Shown here piece after piece: positions 23,155 to 32,784 of a stretch of DNA of 64,000 nt. A program made the translations under genes and the position numbers. Position 1 is the stretch's first letter. The number at the start of each line of letters is the position of its first letter. Under the pieces are notes generated by a model. It ran no database searches. It saw only the letters and a program-made list of their open reading frames with translations, and was not told the origin of the DNA. Source of the stretch: Rhizobium sp. FKY42 (GTDB taxonomy: Bacteria; Pseudomonadota; Alphaproteobacteria; Rhizobiales; Rhizobiaceae); NCBI RefSeq assembly GCF_005222835.1, contig NZ_STGA01000006.1, positions 114,832 to 178,831 on the forward strand. The letters are read 5' to 3'.

Positions 23155-23934
23155 CTAGATACGGCGCTCGACCATCATCTTCTTGATTTCGGCAATAGCC
23201 TTGGCAGGGTTCAGACCCTTCGGACAGGTCTGGGCACAGTTCATGATGGTGTGGCAGCGATAGAGACGGAAGGGATCTTCCAGGTTATCCAGACGCTCGC
23301 CCTTTGCTTCGTCGCGGCTGTCAATCAGCCAGCGGTAAGCCTGCAAGAGAACGGCTGGACCGAGGTAACGGTCGCCATTCCACCAGTAGGACGGACAGGA
23401 GGTAGAGCAGCAGGCGCAGAGAATGCACTCATAGAGACCGTCCAGCTTCTGGCGATCCTCATGGCTCTGCTTCCACTCCTTGGCAGGCGTGGGAGATACG
23501 GTCTTCAGCCAGGGCTCGATTGAACGGTGCTGTGCGTAGAAATTCGTCAGATCCGGGACCAGATCCTTCACCACCGGCATATGCGGCAGCGGATAGATCT
23601 TTACCGTGCCGTTGATGTCATCCATGCCCTTGGTGCAGGCGAGCGTGTTGGAGCCATCAATGTTCATGGCGCAGGAGCCGCAAATGCCTTCGCGGCACGA
23701 ACGGCGCAAAGTCAGCGTCGGGTCAACCTTGTTCTTGATGTAGAGCAGGGCGTCCAGAACCATCGGACCACAGTCGTCGATATCGACAAAATAGGTATCG
23801 ATGCGCGGGTTCTGGCCGTCATCAGGGTTCCAGCGATAGATACGGAATTCCCGGACATTGGTGGCACCGGTCGGCTTCGGCCAGACCTTGCCCTCGGTCA
23901 TCTGGGAGTTCTTCGGAAGAGCGAGTTCAACCAT
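23155..23934 (-). CDS. sdhB: Succinate dehydrogenase iron-sulfur subunit
   Basis: Iron-sulfur subunit of complex II, passing electrons from SdhA FAD to quinone. The [2Fe-2S] cysteines lie in [18 protein letters not shown] plus the following Cys near residues 74-95. The [4Fe-4S] and [3Fe-4S] sets lie in [12 protein letters not shown] and [17 protein letters not shown]. The 259 residues are normal. AAGG seven bases before its ATG supports the start, which overlaps the end of the upstream glycosyltransferase gene by eight bases, suggesting coupled translation. It is the last gene of the sdh operon. Confidence 0.98.
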   Translation of the reverse strand: MVELALPKNSQMTEGKVWPKPTGATNVREFRIYRWNPDDGQNPRIDTYFVDIDDCGPMVLDALLYIKNKVDPTLTLRRSCREGICGSCAMNIDGSNTLACTKGMDDINGTVKIYPLPHMPVVKDLVPDLTNFYAQHRSIEPWLKTVSPTPAKEWKQSHEDRQKLDGLYECILCACCSTSCPSYWWNGDRYLGPAVLLQAYRWLIDSRDEAKGERLDNLEDPFRLYRCHTIMNCAQTCPKGLNPAKAIAEIKKMMVERRI

Positions 23935-24853
23935 TTTTGGACCTTCGATCCTCGGCGGTAACCGCCTGACTGTTTATCTTAGTATAATCATCCGGCGCCC
24001 ATTGCGCCAATGCTGCATTTGCCATCTTCCAAGGCTTGCCCTCGGTGGCCGCCCAGAGAAGGAGAAGTCTCTCCAGACCGCGGCGCACCGCCATCCAGAT
24101 CTTTCGTCCCGGTGGCGGCACGCGATCCGCCTTTTTCGCTGCCCGATCGGTTGCTATGACGCTGGCAGCACCGGACTGCATCACGACCCAAGGCGCGAGA
24201 TCTGCGAGCTTCAACCCGTGATAGGACGGTGCCCAGAGGAAATCGTCCGTGGGGATGAGCTTTGTACCAATCCGCTGGAGCAGGCGGGTCGCCGCCTTGC
24301 GGGTCAGCAGATAAGCCGCAGCACCCGAACAGGGTCGAAGCGAACGAACCAGCTGACGATCGCCCGCCTCAGCAAGCCTGAAGGCCTTACGACCGCCAGG
24401 ACGGTAAATCCCCTCGAGCTTCACGATATCCCCGTCAAAACCCTGCCGAAGCAACGCCTCGATGGCCGCCTCGAACCCCTGCTGCGGTACGGCATCGTCT
24501 TCGAGAATGATGGCATGATCGAAATCCGATGCCAGGAACTCCCGCCATGCCAGAATATGGCCCGCAAGGCAGGCCTCCTCCGTCAGCATGAAAAGGCGAT
24601 TGCGATGCGCATTCCATCCCAATGCATGAGGTGGAACCCGCAACTGCGTACCCCGAACCGATAGAACCGCCGCCGGATCAAGCCGCGCATCGATCCCCGC
24701 AATCCGCTGCAAGGGCCATGGCAGGCTGCCGAAGCCAGCCTCGATTTGCTGCCAGCGATCCGGCGAGCGATCAAGATTGATTGCGAACAGGCCGAGTGGC
24801 CTCCCACCAGAAGCGCTATTCACTGTTCCGGGAAAGGAGACCACCGTGCTCAT
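23927..24853 (-). CDS. Glycosyltransferase family 25 protein, inside the sdh operon
   Basis: A 308-residue protein of the GT25 (LPS-type) family. The opening strand is [15 protein letters not shown] near residue 23. [12 protein letters not shown] stands where GC-x-x-SH is usual, and the catalytic metal motif is AIILEDDAV near residue 118. [18 protein letters not shown] and PTDDFLW complete the family pattern. No signal peptide is seen, so it should act in the cytoplasm, probably on a surface glycan. It starts three bases after the sdhA stop and overlaps sdhB by eight bases, so it is co-translated with complex II genes. Donor and acceptor are unknown. Confidence 0.88.
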   Translation of the reverse strand: MSTVVSFPGTVNSASGGRPLGLFAINLDRSPDRWQQIEAGFGSLPWPLQRIAGIDARLDPAAVLSVRGTQLRVPPHALGWNAHRNRLFMLTEEACLAGHILAWREFLASDFDHAIILEDDAVPQQGFEAAIEALLRQGFDGDIVKLEGIYRPGGRKAFRLAEAGDRQLVRSLRPCSGAAAYLLTRKAATRLLQRIGTKLIPTDDFLWAPSYHGLKLADLAPWVVMQSGAASVIATDRAAKKADRVPPPGRKIWMAVRRGLERLLLLWAATEGKPWKMANAALAQWAPDDYTKINSQAVTAEDRRSKNG

Positions 24854-24856
24854 CGA

Positions 24857-26698
24857 TCAGTACACTCGCGCCTTTGGCGCAATCTTGGCATCTTCGATAC
24901 CATCTGCGATCAGTTCCGTGTGTACCGGACGGTAATCCAGCTTCACGTCACCATTGTCGCTAACCCAGGCGAGCGTGTGTTTGCGCCAGTTCTCGTCATC
25001 GCGACCACCCATAGGACCATCCTTGTAGTCCTCGCGGGCATGCGCGCCACGGCTTTCCTTGCGGGCTTCCGCGCCGAAAACCGTGGTTATGGCATTGGCC
25101 ATCAGATTCTGCAGTTCCAGTGTTTCCACCAGATCGGAATTCCAGATCATCGAACGGTCGGTGACCTTCAGATCCTTCATCTCGCCCCAGATTGACGAAA
25201 GGCGCTTGCAACCGCTTTCCAGCGACTCCTGTGTACGGAACACGGCTGCATCTTCCTGCATGGCGCGCTGCATCTTGTCACGCAGCACAGCCGTCGGAGT
25301 GGCGCCGGAGGCATGACGCAGGCCGTCGAAGCGGTCCATGATCCTGTCGCAGGCTGCAACGTTGAGCGCCGGGATCGGCTCATCACGATTGACGACCTGC
25401 GCCGCACGTATGGCCGCCGCTCGCCCGAAGACCACGAGATCGATCAGTGAATTGGAGCCAAGGCGGTTTGCGCCGTGAACCGACGCACAGCCCGCTTCGC
25501 CCACAGCCATCAGACCCGGCAGAATGCGGTCCGGATTATTGGAATCCGCATTCAGCACTTCGCCCCAGTAGTTGGTCGGAATGCCACCCATGTTGTAGTG
25601 AACCGTCGGCAGAACCGGGATTGGCTCACGCGTCACGTCAACACCGGCGAAGATCTTCGCGCTTTCGGAGATACCCGGCAGACGTTCGTGCAGAACGGCA
25701 GGATCCAGATGGTCGAGATGCAGGAAGATGTGGTCCTTGTTCTTGCCAACGCCACGGCCTTCGCGAATTTCCAGGGTCATGCAGCGGGACACGACGTCAC
25801 GCGATGCCAGATCCTTCGCCGATGGCGCATAGCGCTCCATGAAGCGCTCGCCTTCGGAGTTGACGAGATAACCGCCCTCGCCGCGCGCACCCTCCGTAAT
25901 CAGGCAGCCCGAACCATAGATGCCGGTCGGGTGGAACTGAACGAATTCCATGTCCTGAAGCGGGAAGCCGGCGCGTGCCACCATGCCGCCGCCATCGCCC
26001 GTGCAGGTATGGGCAGAGGTTGCGGAGAAATAGGCACGGCCATAACCACCCGTCGCCAGTACGACCATCTTCGCCGCAAAGCGGTGGATCGTGCCGTCAT
26101 CGAGGTTCCAGGCGACGACCCCTGTGCAACGGCCATCGTCGGACATGATCAGATCAAGCGCGAAATATTCGATGAAGAATTCCGCGTTGTGCTTGAGCGA
26201 CTGGCCGTAGAGCGTGTGCAGGATGGCGTGACCCGTACGGTCTGCCGCAGCGCAGGTGCGCTGAACCGGAGGACCTGCGCCAAAGTTCTGCATGTGACCG
26301 CCGAACGGACGCTGATAGATTTTGCCTTCCTCGTTACGCGAGAACGGCACGCCGTAGTGCTCCAGCTCATAGACCGCCTTCGGCGCTTCCATGACCATAT
26401 ACTGCATGGCATCGACGTCGCCCAGCCAGTCGGAACCCTTGACCGTATCGTAAAGGTGCCACTGCCAGCTGTCCGGTGTCATGTTCTGCAGTGACGCCGC
26501 AATACCGCCCTGCGCCGCAACCGTGTGGGAACGCGTCGGGAACACCTTTGTAATACAGGCCGTCTTGAAGCCCTGCTCGGCCATGCCAAGCGTCGCGCGC
26601 AGGCCAGCACCGCCAGCACCCACGACGATCACGTCATAGGAGTGATCGACGTAAGTGTAGGCCTTGCCGTTTTGCGCAATAGGAGTGATCGAAGCCAT
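24857..26698 (-). CDS. sdhA: Succinate dehydrogenase flavoprotein subunit
   Basis: Flavoprotein of complex II that oxidises succinate to fumarate. The FAD-binding [19 protein letters not shown] is near residue 25, and the histidine for covalent FAD attachment is in [14 protein letters not shown] near residue 58. The substrate and proton-transfer region includes [22 protein letters not shown] without breaks (quoted segments only), and later [26 protein letters not shown] near the C-terminus is the conserved succinate-binding block. The 613 residues are normal. It lies between sdhD and the GT25 gene. Confidence 0.99.
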   Translation of the reverse strand: MASITPIAQNGKAYTYVDHSYDVIVVGAGGAGLRATLGMAEQGFKTACITKVFPTRSHTVAAQGGIAASLQNMTPDSWQWHLYDTVKGSDWLGDVDAMQYMVMEAPKAVYELEHYGVPFSRNEEGKIYQRPFGGHMQNFGAGPPVQRTCAAADRTGHAILHTLYGQSLKHNAEFFIEYFALDLIMSDDGRCTGVVAWNLDDGTIHRFAAKMVVLATGGYGRAYFSATSAHTCTGDGGGMVARAGFPLQDMEFVQFHPTGIYGSGCLITEGARGEGGYLVNSEGERFMERYAPSAKDLASRDVVSRCMTLEIREGRGVGKNKDHIFLHLDHLDPAVLHERLPGISESAKIFAGVDVTREPIPVLPTVHYNMGGIPTNYWGEVLNADSNNPDRILPGLMAVGEAGCASVHGANRLGSNSLIDLVVFGRAAAIRAAQVVNRDEPIPALNVAACDRIMDRFDGLRHASGATPTAVLRDKMQRAMQEDAAVFRTQESLESGCKRLSSIWGEMKDLKVTDRSMIWNSDLVETLELQNLMANAITTVFGAEARKESRGAHAREDYKDGPMGGRDDENWRKHTLAWVSDNGDVKLDYRPVHTELIADGIEDAKIAPKARVY

Positions 26699-26704
26699 GG
26701 GATG

Positions 26705-27085
26705 TTATCCTGCGAATGCGATCTTCAGGGCAGCGAAAAGACAGAGACCGCCGGCCAGAAGCGAAAAGAAGGAATTGAGGATCAGAAGCGCAAACTTCGT
26801 CGCCTCGGTGTGGATGTAATCCTGAATGATTTCTTCCATGCCGAGTTTCATGTGTACGATCGAAGCAATGATCGTCAGCGCATTGATCGTCGCGATGAAC
26901 GGATTGGAAAGAGCAGATACGACATCTGCATAGGGCTTTCCAGCATAGGCAATCAGGAAGCCGACGTAAAACAGCAGAAGCGGAACCAGCGCGATCGACG
27001 TCGTCCGCACCTTCCAGAAATGTTCCGTGCCGCTCTTGGCTGAACCCAGCCCGCGAACCTTACCGAGGGGAGTACGCATATCCAT
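26705..27085 (-). CDS. sdhD: Succinate dehydrogenase membrane anchor subunit D
   Basis: Small membrane anchor of complex II that with SdhC binds haem b and quinone. I start it at 27085 (MDMRTPLGKVRGLGSAKSGT) because GTAAGG lies eight bases upstream and the longer frame overlaps sdhC; this gives 126 residues. The segment GSAKSGTEHFWKVRTTSIAL is typical of alphaproteobacterial SdhD. Three hydrophobic helices follow, and the haem-ligand His is likely in IIASIVHMKLGMEEIIQDYIH. It lies 11 bases after sdhC and six before sdhA. Confidence 0.95.
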   Translation of the reverse strand: MDMRTPLGKVRGLGSAKSGTEHFWKVRTTSIALVPLLLFYVGFLIAYAGKPYADVVSALSNPFIATINALTIIASIVHMKLGMEEIIQDYIHTEATKFALLILNSFFSLLAGGLCLFAALKIAFAG

Positions 27086-27096
27086 AAGGTTTTTCC

Positions 27097-27489
27097 TTAC
27101 CGTACAATCAGGACAACGATCCACACGAGGACCGTAAGCGCGATCGAAGCAACCAGATTGGCCTTGGCGAGCTTGGTCGAGAATTCCTTCTCGAAGCCAT
27201 AGCCCAGATCCCACATGATGTGGCGAAGGCCACCCAGAAGATGATGCAGCATGGCCCAGGTGTAACCGAACAGAATAACCTGTCCTACGAAAGAACCGAA
27301 GAACCAGTTCACCTGATTGAAGGCGTGCTCACCGGAGGCGGCAGCAACGAGCCAGGCAGCCACCAGAACCGTGCCGAAATACAAAGCGCCACCGGTAATA
27401 CGGTGAACGATGGACATGGCCATGGTGGGAATAAAACGATAGACCTGAAGGTGCGGCGACAAGGGCCGCTTGTTTGTTACATTCGCCAT
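27097..27489 (-). CDS. sdhC: Succinate dehydrogenase cytochrome b556 subunit
   Basis: Cytochrome b subunit of complex II. I start it at 27489 (MANVTNKRPLSPHLQVYRF), seven bases after GAGG; the open frame upstream has no family match. The 130-residue protein has the signature RPLSPHLQVYRF, then SIVHRITGGALYFG with the quinone-site Ser/Arg residues. The haem-ligand His is in the block HHLLGGLRHIMWDLG. Three membrane helices are evident. It is the first gene of sdhCDA-GT25-sdhB; its promoter should lie in 27490-27781, shared divergently with a secreted-protein gene. Confidence 0.96.
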   Translation of the reverse strand: MANVTNKRPLSPHLQVYRFIPTMAMSIVHRITGGALYFGTVLVAAWLVAAASGEHAFNQVNWFFGSFVGQVILFGYTWAMLHHLLGGLRHIMWDLGYGFEKEFSTKLAKANLVASIALTVLVWIVVLIVR

Positions 27490-27717
27490 CATAATCCTCG
27501 CGGCGTTCGAAGCGTGATTGTAACGGGCACGGTCCCGGCGCAGCATACTCACCATAGAGTATGTGCAATGCATCATCGGCTGATTTACCCATCGAATTGG
27601 CATATCACAAGCCGGTTTTAGAAGGTTTTTGAATTTAATCGATTGTGGAGACAGCACATTCTGTCGCAAGCATCATGCTTCCTATCGACTCGTTCTACGA
27701 TCAAACGAGATGACGGG

Positions 27718-27747
27718 TTGATCAATGCAACTTTCTGCCAATACTAT
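27718..27747 (+). promoter_or_regulatory. Putative sigma70 promoter of the small secreted protein gene
   Basis: TTGATC (27718-27723) and TACTAT (27742-27747) are separated by 18 bases. This resembles the housekeeping sigma-factor promoter of the Rhizobiaceae. Transcription from about 27754 would give a 28-base leader before ATG 27782 and would exclude the in-frame ATG at 27725. Confidence 0.5.
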
Positions 27748-27781
27748 GGTTAACTTACTCTTAAATTCGAGAGGAAAAGCC

Positions 27782-28255
27782 ATGATGGCTAGACTGATGA
27801 AGCATGCGCTTATTGTCGCAATCTGCCTGACAGCGCCGCTGGCGAGTGCGGGGGCAGACACGGTCTGGGGATCTTCACCCAACTCTATCGCGAAACAGTC
27901 TGGTTCGTCTGATCGTCACGGAAGCTGGAAGAACCATCGTTTACCGCGAAACGAATATCGCTTCAGCAGTCAGAAAACCTATCATTATCAATCCGGCCAT
28001 CAGCGGCGTGACGTCGTCGCCGGCAACGGTCTGCCCTCCTATGTCCGAGGCATCGGCACCTTCGCAGGCGGTTTGAGCGCCGTTCGCTTCCGCGGAAACG
28101 GCATCTACTTCTTTGCAGATGGCATCGGGAATGGGAGCGCCGCCACTGTTGGTCCCGGCGCCAAGATCATCACCGTTTCCCCGACAGGCAAGACAAATGG
28201 GAAATCGGCCTGCGCCATGGAACATGGTGTCTGCGTGGTGCGCGGCTCGCCGTGA
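27782..28255 (+). CDS. Small secreted protein of unknown function
   Basis: I do not recognise a named family. The 157-residue product has a clear signal peptide (MMARLMKHALIVAICLTAPLA) with probable cleavage around ASAGA-DT. The mature part is rich in Ser, Gly, His and Arg. It has a C-terminal half with AVRFRGNGIYFF, GPGAKIITVSPTGK, and a terminal SACAMEHGVCVVRGSP holding two cysteines six residues apart that may form a disulfide. GAGAGGAAAA before ATG 27782 and a promoter upstream support this start. Its TGA abuts the stop of the convergent methyltransferase gene with no spacing. Confidence 0.75.
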   Translation: MMARLMKHALIVAICLTAPLASAGADTVWGSSPNSIAKQSGSSDRHGSWKNHRLPRNEYRFSSQKTYHYQSGHQRRDVVAGNGLPSYVRGIGTFAGGLSAVRFRGNGIYFFADGIGNGSAATVGPGAKIITVSPTGKTNGKSACAMEHGVCVVRGSP

Positions 28256-28849
28256 TCATTCGGAAAGCAGAAATCGCCAGACCGTCGTCCGCTTGATCTC
28301 GCTGTCTTCCAGCGCACGCGTAACCGGCACCTCATAGGTGCCTAGAGCTTCCAACCGCCGTTTCGGGAGATAATAGCGACCTGGATCGCCGACGATGATA
28401 TCCTTTCCCTGCGCCAGCAACTGGTCGAACCAGACAGTTATGCGTGCAGCAAATTCGCGATCATAGAAAACGTCTCCCGCAAGCACGACCTCCTGATCGA
28501 TCGAGAGTCCCACCAGATCTTCAGCGGAAAAATCAACTGCAACGCCATTGGCCTCGGCGTTCAGCTTGATCGCACTTCTCGCCCAGGGATCGATATCGAC
28601 AGCGAGTACGGATCTTGCTCCAGCCAGGGTAGCCGCTATTCCGACGAGTCCCGAACCCGACGCAAAATCGAGAACAGACTTGCCCGACACACAGTCCGGA
28701 TGATTGAGCACATGCCGCGCAAGCCCCTGCCCTCCCGCCCAGGCAAATGCCCAGAACGGCGGCTGCAGACCAATCTGCTGCAGCTCGTCCTCGGTTTTTA
28801 TCCATAGATCATGAGCTTCATCGGCAAGATGCAGCTGTATCTCCGGCAC
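28256..28849 (-). CDS. ETF-beta lysine methyltransferase-like SAM-dependent methyltransferase
   Basis: Class I SAM methyltransferase of the Nnt1/METTL20 group. The SAM loop is in VLDFASGSGLVGIAA near residue 62 and the acidic strand end in VLAVDIDPWA. The post-I region PPFWAFAWAGGQGLARHVL and the later AGDVFYDRE resemble the METTL20 type, whose Agrobacterium member methylates ETF-beta. The first standard start is GTG at 28849, giving 197 residues. However, the frame stays open to 28912 and encodes DPVEFILANTNLTAPPHV, which looks like the normal family N-terminus. A CTG at 28909 with AGGTG before it, or a one-base error near 28900, may explain this. Confidence 0.85.
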   Translation of the reverse strand: MPEIQLHLADEAHDLWIKTEDELQQIGLQPPFWAFAWAGGQGLARHVLNHPDCVSGKSVLDFASGSGLVGIAATLAGARSVLAVDIDPWARSAIKLNAEANGVAVDFSAEDLVGLSIDQEVVLAGDVFYDREFAARITVWFDQLLAQGKDIIVGDPGRYYLPKRRLEALGTYEVPVTRALEDSEIKRTTVWRFLLSE

Positions 28850-28916
28850 ATGCGGGGGCGCCGTCAGGTTGGTATTGGCAAGGATGAATTCAACCGGATC
28901 AGTCTTCAGGCGTCAC

Positions 28917-29360
28917 CTATTCATAAGGGGAAAGCGGCGGATTATCCAGTCCGCCCATCCGGCAAACCTCGAACCATTCTTCTTCCGTCACAGGCTGCAC
29001 GGAGAGCCGCATGGACGTGACGAGAGACATCTTGGCAAGCTTCGGGTTTGCCTTGATATCCTTGAGCGAGACGGGCTTCGGCATGTCGCAGACGGCGCGG
29101 ATATCCACACAGTCCCAACGCAGATCGCCTTCGGCGGTCGAATCCGGATGAGAAAGAGCACACACTTCGGTAATGCCGACAACTTCCAGCCCTTCATTCG
29201 AGTGATAGAAGAAGCCTTTGTCACCAATCTTCATGGCCCGCATATTGTTGCGCGCCAGATAGTTGCGAACGCCGGTCCATTCTTCGCCTTCTGCGCCCTT
29301 GGCCTTCTGCATCTCCCAGGACCACTTGAACGGTTCGGACTTGTATAACCAGTAAGCCAT
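28917..29360 (-). CDS. EVE domain protein (thymocyte nuclear protein 1-like)
   Basis: A 147-residue protein that is entirely one EVE domain, a PUA-like fold that binds modified bases or nucleotides. The family marks are MAYWLYKSEPFKWSWE at the start, EWTGVRNYLARNNMRAMK with the conserved GVRNY-x-ARN, and GDKGFFYHSNEG near residue 46. The C-terminal LVTSMRLSVQPVTEEEW also fits. It precedes the methyltransferase gene and follows the YciI gene by five bases, so the three are probably co-transcribed behind tsaD-gpsA. The ligand is unknown. Confidence 0.93.
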   Translation of the reverse strand: MAYWLYKSEPFKWSWEMQKAKGAEGEEWTGVRNYLARNNMRAMKIGDKGFFYHSNEGLEVVGITEVCALSHPDSTAEGDLRWDCVDIRAVCDMPKPVSLKDIKANPKLAKMSLVTSMRLSVQPVTEEEWFEVCRMGGLDNPPLSPYE

Positions 29361-29365
29361 GCCGC

Positions 29366-29662
29366 TTACGCTCCCGGCTTGTTGAAGACCCAGTTGTAGG
29401 GCTTCACCTCAACAGAAGCGAAAAGTCCTGCCTTGGCATAGGGGTCGGCCTCTGCCAGCGCCTGCGCTTCCTCGATCGTATCGGTCTCGACAATGATCAG
29501 GCTGCCATTTGGCTTGCCATCTGCATCGAGAAACGGACCGGCAATCTTCAAAATACCCTTCTCGTTGAGCGCGTTGAGATGGTCGAGATGTGCAGGACGC
29601 GTCTCCATGCGCACATTCAGATGGCCGGGCTTATCCGTGCAGAGAAAGGCGAAAAGCGCCAT
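29366..29662 (-). CDS. YciI-like family protein
   Basis: A 98-residue YciI (PF03795) protein with a ferredoxin-like fold. It reads MALFAFLCTDKPGHLNVRM, then RPAHLDHLNALNEKGILKIAGP, which carries the conserved His of HLDHL. The C-terminal DPYAKAGLFASVEVKPYNW completes the fold. The conserved His-Asp pair suggests an enzyme, possibly a dehydrochlorinase-like activity, but most members have no known role. It lies 24 bases after gpsA on the same strand. Confidence 0.93.
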   Translation of the reverse strand: MALFAFLCTDKPGHLNVRMETRPAHLDHLNALNEKGILKIAGPFLDADGKPNGSLIIVETDTIEEAQALAEADPYAKAGLFASVEVKPYNWVFNKPGA

Positions 29663-29686
29663 GGTGAAACGTCTCCTGTCGCAAAA

Positions 29687-30676
29687 TCATTCAGTTGTGA
29701 TGGGGCGGCTCATCAACCGTTCGAGGGCGGTGGTCACATCCAGCCTGCCTTCTATGATGGCTGCAACCGCATCGGTAATCGGAAGCTCCACATGGTGACG
29801 CACGGCTAGATCCGAAGCAATCGCCGCCGTAAACGCGCCTTCCACCAGCGCACCGCCAGACATATCCGCAGGATGCCCCTGCCCCAGCGAAATGCCGAAG
29901 CGCAGGTTTCTTGATTGATGACTCGTTCCGGTCAGCACAAGATCGCCCAGACCGGAAAGGCCGCGGATCGTATCTCCCCGACCGCCAAGCGCCTCAGCCA
30001 GTCGGGACATTTCCGCAAGCCCGCGCGAGATGAGCGCGGCACGGGCTGATTCGCCCAGCCCCGCTCCCTCTGCAATGCCGCAGGCAATCGCCAGCACATT
30101 CTTGAGCGCTCCGCCCAGTTGAACACCAATCGGATCGGCTGACGCATAAAGACGGAAGGTGCGGCCGGAGATCACCCGCGCCAGTCGCTCCGCAAGCGAA
30201 AGATCGGCAGCGGCCACGGCCATAGCAGTCGGCAGACCACGGGCAATATCCGCCGCGAAGCCCGGACCCGAAAGAACAGCAGCAGAATGATGCGGAAGTT
30301 CATGGCCGAGCACTTCCGTCAGCAAACGCCCGGAAGAACGCTCGATGCCCTTGGCACAGGACACGATCACGGTTTCACCCCGGATATAGGGGCCATAATG
30401 TCGCGCTGCATCAGCATGGGCTTGGGACGGCATGGCAAACAGCACCATACTGGCCTCTTCCAGAGCGTCCGGTTCAGCCGAGAAAGACAGATTGTCCGGC
30501 AAAGGCACACCCGGAAGGGCAGCGTCATGCACCCTGTCATTGCGCAAATCGGCCATCAGGGAGGGATCTCGCCCGATCAGGGTGACCGGCACGCGTCCCT
30601 CAAGCGACACCACCGTTGCCAGAGCCGTCCCGAAGCTTCCTGCCCCGATGACGACGATTTTTTCCCGTTCGCTCAT
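29687..30676 (-). CDS. gpsA: Glycerol-3-phosphate dehydrogenase [NAD(P)+]
   Basis: Makes sn-glycerol 3-phosphate from dihydroxyacetone phosphate for phospholipid synthesis. The 329-residue protein has the cofactor motif [15 protein letters not shown] near residue 10 and the catalytic lysine in the block [17 protein letters not shown] near residue 187. The substrate-binding [19 protein letters not shown] follows near residue 240. Its start overlaps the tsaD stop by four bases, so the two are translationally coupled, a pairing often seen in alphaproteobacteria. Confidence 0.97.
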   Translation of the reverse strand: MSEREKIVVIGAGSFGTALATVVSLEGRVPVTLIGRDPSLMADLRNDRVHDAALPGVPLPDNLSFSAEPDALEEASMVLFAMPSQAHADAARHYGPYIRGETVIVSCAKGIERSSGRLLTEVLGHELPHHSAAVLSGPGFAADIARGLPTAMAVAAADLSLAERLARVISGRTFRLYASADPIGVQLGGALKNVLAIACGIAEGAGLGESARAALISRGLAEMSRLAEALGGRGDTIRGLSGLGDLVLTGTSHQSRNLRFGISLGQGHPADMSGGALVEGAFTAAIASDLAVRHHVELPITDAVAAIIEGRLDVTTALERLMSRPITTE

Positions 30677-31767
30677 GCCTTTGCTCCCCGCTTGCCGGAC
30701 CCGATCAGGGCGGCCGCTTCATTGTCGAGTGGCCAGCGCGAGCGCGGAGCAACAGAAATCGGATCGGCGGGCAGGCCCGCCGCCATACGTTCCAACCCCG
30801 CCCAGGCAATCATGGCGGCGTTATCGGTACAAAGGTTCAATGGCGGGGCGATGAAGGTGAAGCGGTGCTCGTTGCAAAGATCCTGCAAGGTCGAGCGAAT
30901 GACCTGATTGGCAGCAACACCACCGGCCACCACCAGTGCCGGCTGGCCGAGCTGCGGATAGCGTTCGCGAAACCGGGCGAGCCCCCGCCCGATACGGTCC
31001 TTCAAGGTGCGGGAAATAGCGCGCTGGAAGGAGGCGCAGATATCGGCAATATCCTGCTCGGTCAGCGGCTGGATTGCGGTGGCAGCCTGACGAACGGCTG
31101 TCTTCAATCCTGAAAAGGAAAAATCGAGGCGCGCCTCACCGACCAGCGGACGCGGAAAGTCGAAACGCGTGGCGTCGCCGTTGCGCGCTACCTTTTCAAC
31201 CGCGGGACCGCCGGGATAGGGAAGACCGAGAAGCTTGGCCGTCTTGTCGAAGGCTTCGCCCAGCGCGTCATCGATCGTCGTACCCCAGCGCTCGTAGTCG
31301 CCAACACCCTTCACCAGCACCAGCTGGGTGTGACCACCGGAGACGAGCAGCATCAGATAGGGAAAATTGAGACCATCGGTCAAACGTGCCGTCAACGCAT
31401 GACCTTCCAGATGGTTGACCGCATAGAGCGGCTTGTTGGCGGACATGGCAATGGCCTTAGCCGTCATCAGCCCAACCAGAAGCCCGCCGATGAGGCCCGG
31501 ACCGGCGGTCGCTGCAACTGCATCCACATCTGCCAGTTTGATATCCGCGCGGGCGAGAGCTTCCTCGATCAGGCCATCAAGAGCTTCGACATGGGCGCGG
31601 GCAGCGATTTCTGGCACGACACCACCAAACGCGCTGTGCTCTTCCAGCTGCGACAAAACGACATCTGACACAATCTCGCCCCGTCCGTCCTCATGGCGAA
31701 GAACCACGGATGCGGCGGTTTCATCGCAGCTTGTTTCGATACCGAGAATGCGAAGCGGGCGGGTCAT
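30673..31767 (-). CDS. tsaD: tRNA N6-adenosine threonylcarbamoyltransferase
   Basis: Catalytic subunit that places the threonylcarbamoyl group on A37 of ANN-reading tRNAs, with TsaB and TsaE. The 364-residue protein has the ASKHA start [16 protein letters not shown] near residue 6 and the metal ligands in [13 protein letters not shown] near residue 117. [15 protein letters not shown] follows near residue 137, and [18 protein letters not shown] near residue 275. It is divergent from hemC across 81 bases and leads the tsaD-gpsA-yciI-EVE-methyltransferase unit. Confidence 0.98.
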   Translation of the reverse strand: MTRPLRILGIETSCDETAASVVLRHEDGRGEIVSDVVLSQLEEHSAFGGVVPEIAARAHVEALDGLIEEALARADIKLADVDAVAATAGPGLIGGLLVGLMTAKAIAMSANKPLYAVNHLEGHALTARLTDGLNFPYLMLLVSGGHTQLVLVKGVGDYERWGTTIDDALGEAFDKTAKLLGLPYPGGPAVEKVARNGDATRFDFPRPLVGEARLDFSFSGLKTAVRQAATAIQPLTEQDIADICASFQRAISRTLKDRIGRGLARFRERYPQLGQPALVVAGGVAANQVIRSTLQDLCNEHRFTFIAPPLNLCTDNAAMIAWAGLERMAAGLPADPISVAPRSRWPLDNEAAALIGSGKRGAKA

Positions 31768-31848
31768 AAAGCTCAGACGTCGTTGGATGAATTGCGATGC
31801 GGGTGAAACCCGTTTACGAAGCTATCGCGTAACAATGGATGACAACAG

Positions 31849-32778
31849 ATGCAAACAAAACCTTTCCGCATCGGCACTCGCGGCAGCCCGCTGGCGCTGG
31901 CCCAGGCTTCGGAAACCCGCGCCCGCCTGATGGCAGCGCACGATCTGCCGGAAGAAATGTTTGAGATCGTCGTTCTTTCCACCAAAGGTGACCGCATCAC
32001 CGACAGACCATTGGCGGAGGTGGGCGGCAAGGGCCTGTTTACGGAAGAGCTTGAAGCGCAGTTGCTGACCGGCGAACTGGATTTCGCTGTTCACTCGTCA
32101 AAGGACATGCCGACGCTTCTGCCCGCCGGGCTGGAAATCTCTGCCTATCTGCCACGGGAAGATTTTCGCGATGCCTTCGTCGGGCGCACGGCACCCACCC
32201 TGATGGCGTTACCGCATGGCGCAACCATCGGCTCTTCATCGCTTCGTCGTCAGGCACTTATCCGCCGCCGCAGACCGGATATTACGATCATCACCTTCCG
32301 AGGTCTTGTGGAAACGCGGCTGCGCAAGCTGCAGGACGGCGAGGTCGATGCCACGCTTCTGGCACTCGCGGGCCTCAATCGACTATCCATGCCAAATGTC
32401 GCAACGGAACTGATGGACCCCGCAGATTTTCCGCCTGCGCCGGCGCAGGGTGCGATCTGCATCGAAAGCCGCATCGGGGACCGGCGCGTGCTCGATCTTC
32501 TCGATGCCATCAATCACCGTCCGACCTGGGATGCGGTGTCCTGCGAGCGTGGCTTTCTGGCGGCACTGGACGGCTCCTGTCGCACGCCCATTGCCGGTTA
32601 TGCCGTCTGCGAGGGCGACAAGCTGAAGTTTTCCGGCCTGATCCTGACGCCCGATGGCACTCACGAGCATGCCGTGGAGCTTGAAGGCGACCGTATCGAT
32701 GCAGGCACGATTGGCGTGAAGGCCGGTACGATTGTCCGGGAGGCCGCGGGAACAGGCTTCTTCGAAAGCTGGAGCTAG
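31849..32778 (+). CDS. hemC: Porphobilinogen deaminase (hydroxymethylbilane synthase)
   Basis: Assembles four porphobilinogens into hydroxymethylbilane in tetrapyrrole synthesis. The 309-residue protein starts [15 protein letters not shown] and has the substrate-binding block [15 protein letters not shown] near residue 80. [17 protein letters not shown] follows near residue 126. The dipyrromethane cofactor Cys is in [14 protein letters not shown] near residue 243. It leads the plus-strand cluster hemC-hemD-mitofilin-hemY and sits six bases before hemD. Confidence 0.98.
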   Translation: MQTKPFRIGTRGSPLALAQASETRARLMAAHDLPEEMFEIVVLSTKGDRITDRPLAEVGGKGLFTEELEAQLLTGELDFAVHSSKDMPTLLPAGLEISAYLPREDFRDAFVGRTAPTLMALPHGATIGSSSLRRQALIRRRRPDITIITFRGLVETRLRKLQDGEVDATLLALAGLNRLSMPNVATELMDPADFPPAPAQGAICIESRIGDRRVLDLLDAINHRPTWDAVSCERGFLAALDGSCRTPIAGYAVCEGDKLKFSGLILTPDGTHEHAVELEGDRIDAGTIGVKAGTIVREAAGTGFFESWS

Positions 32779-32784
32779 CGTGAC

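Noticed and set aside
24006..24190. Small frames inside the GT25 gene that might split it
   Set aside because: The GT25 frame is continuous with motifs in the right order from N- to C-terminus, so no frameshift or second gene is needed.
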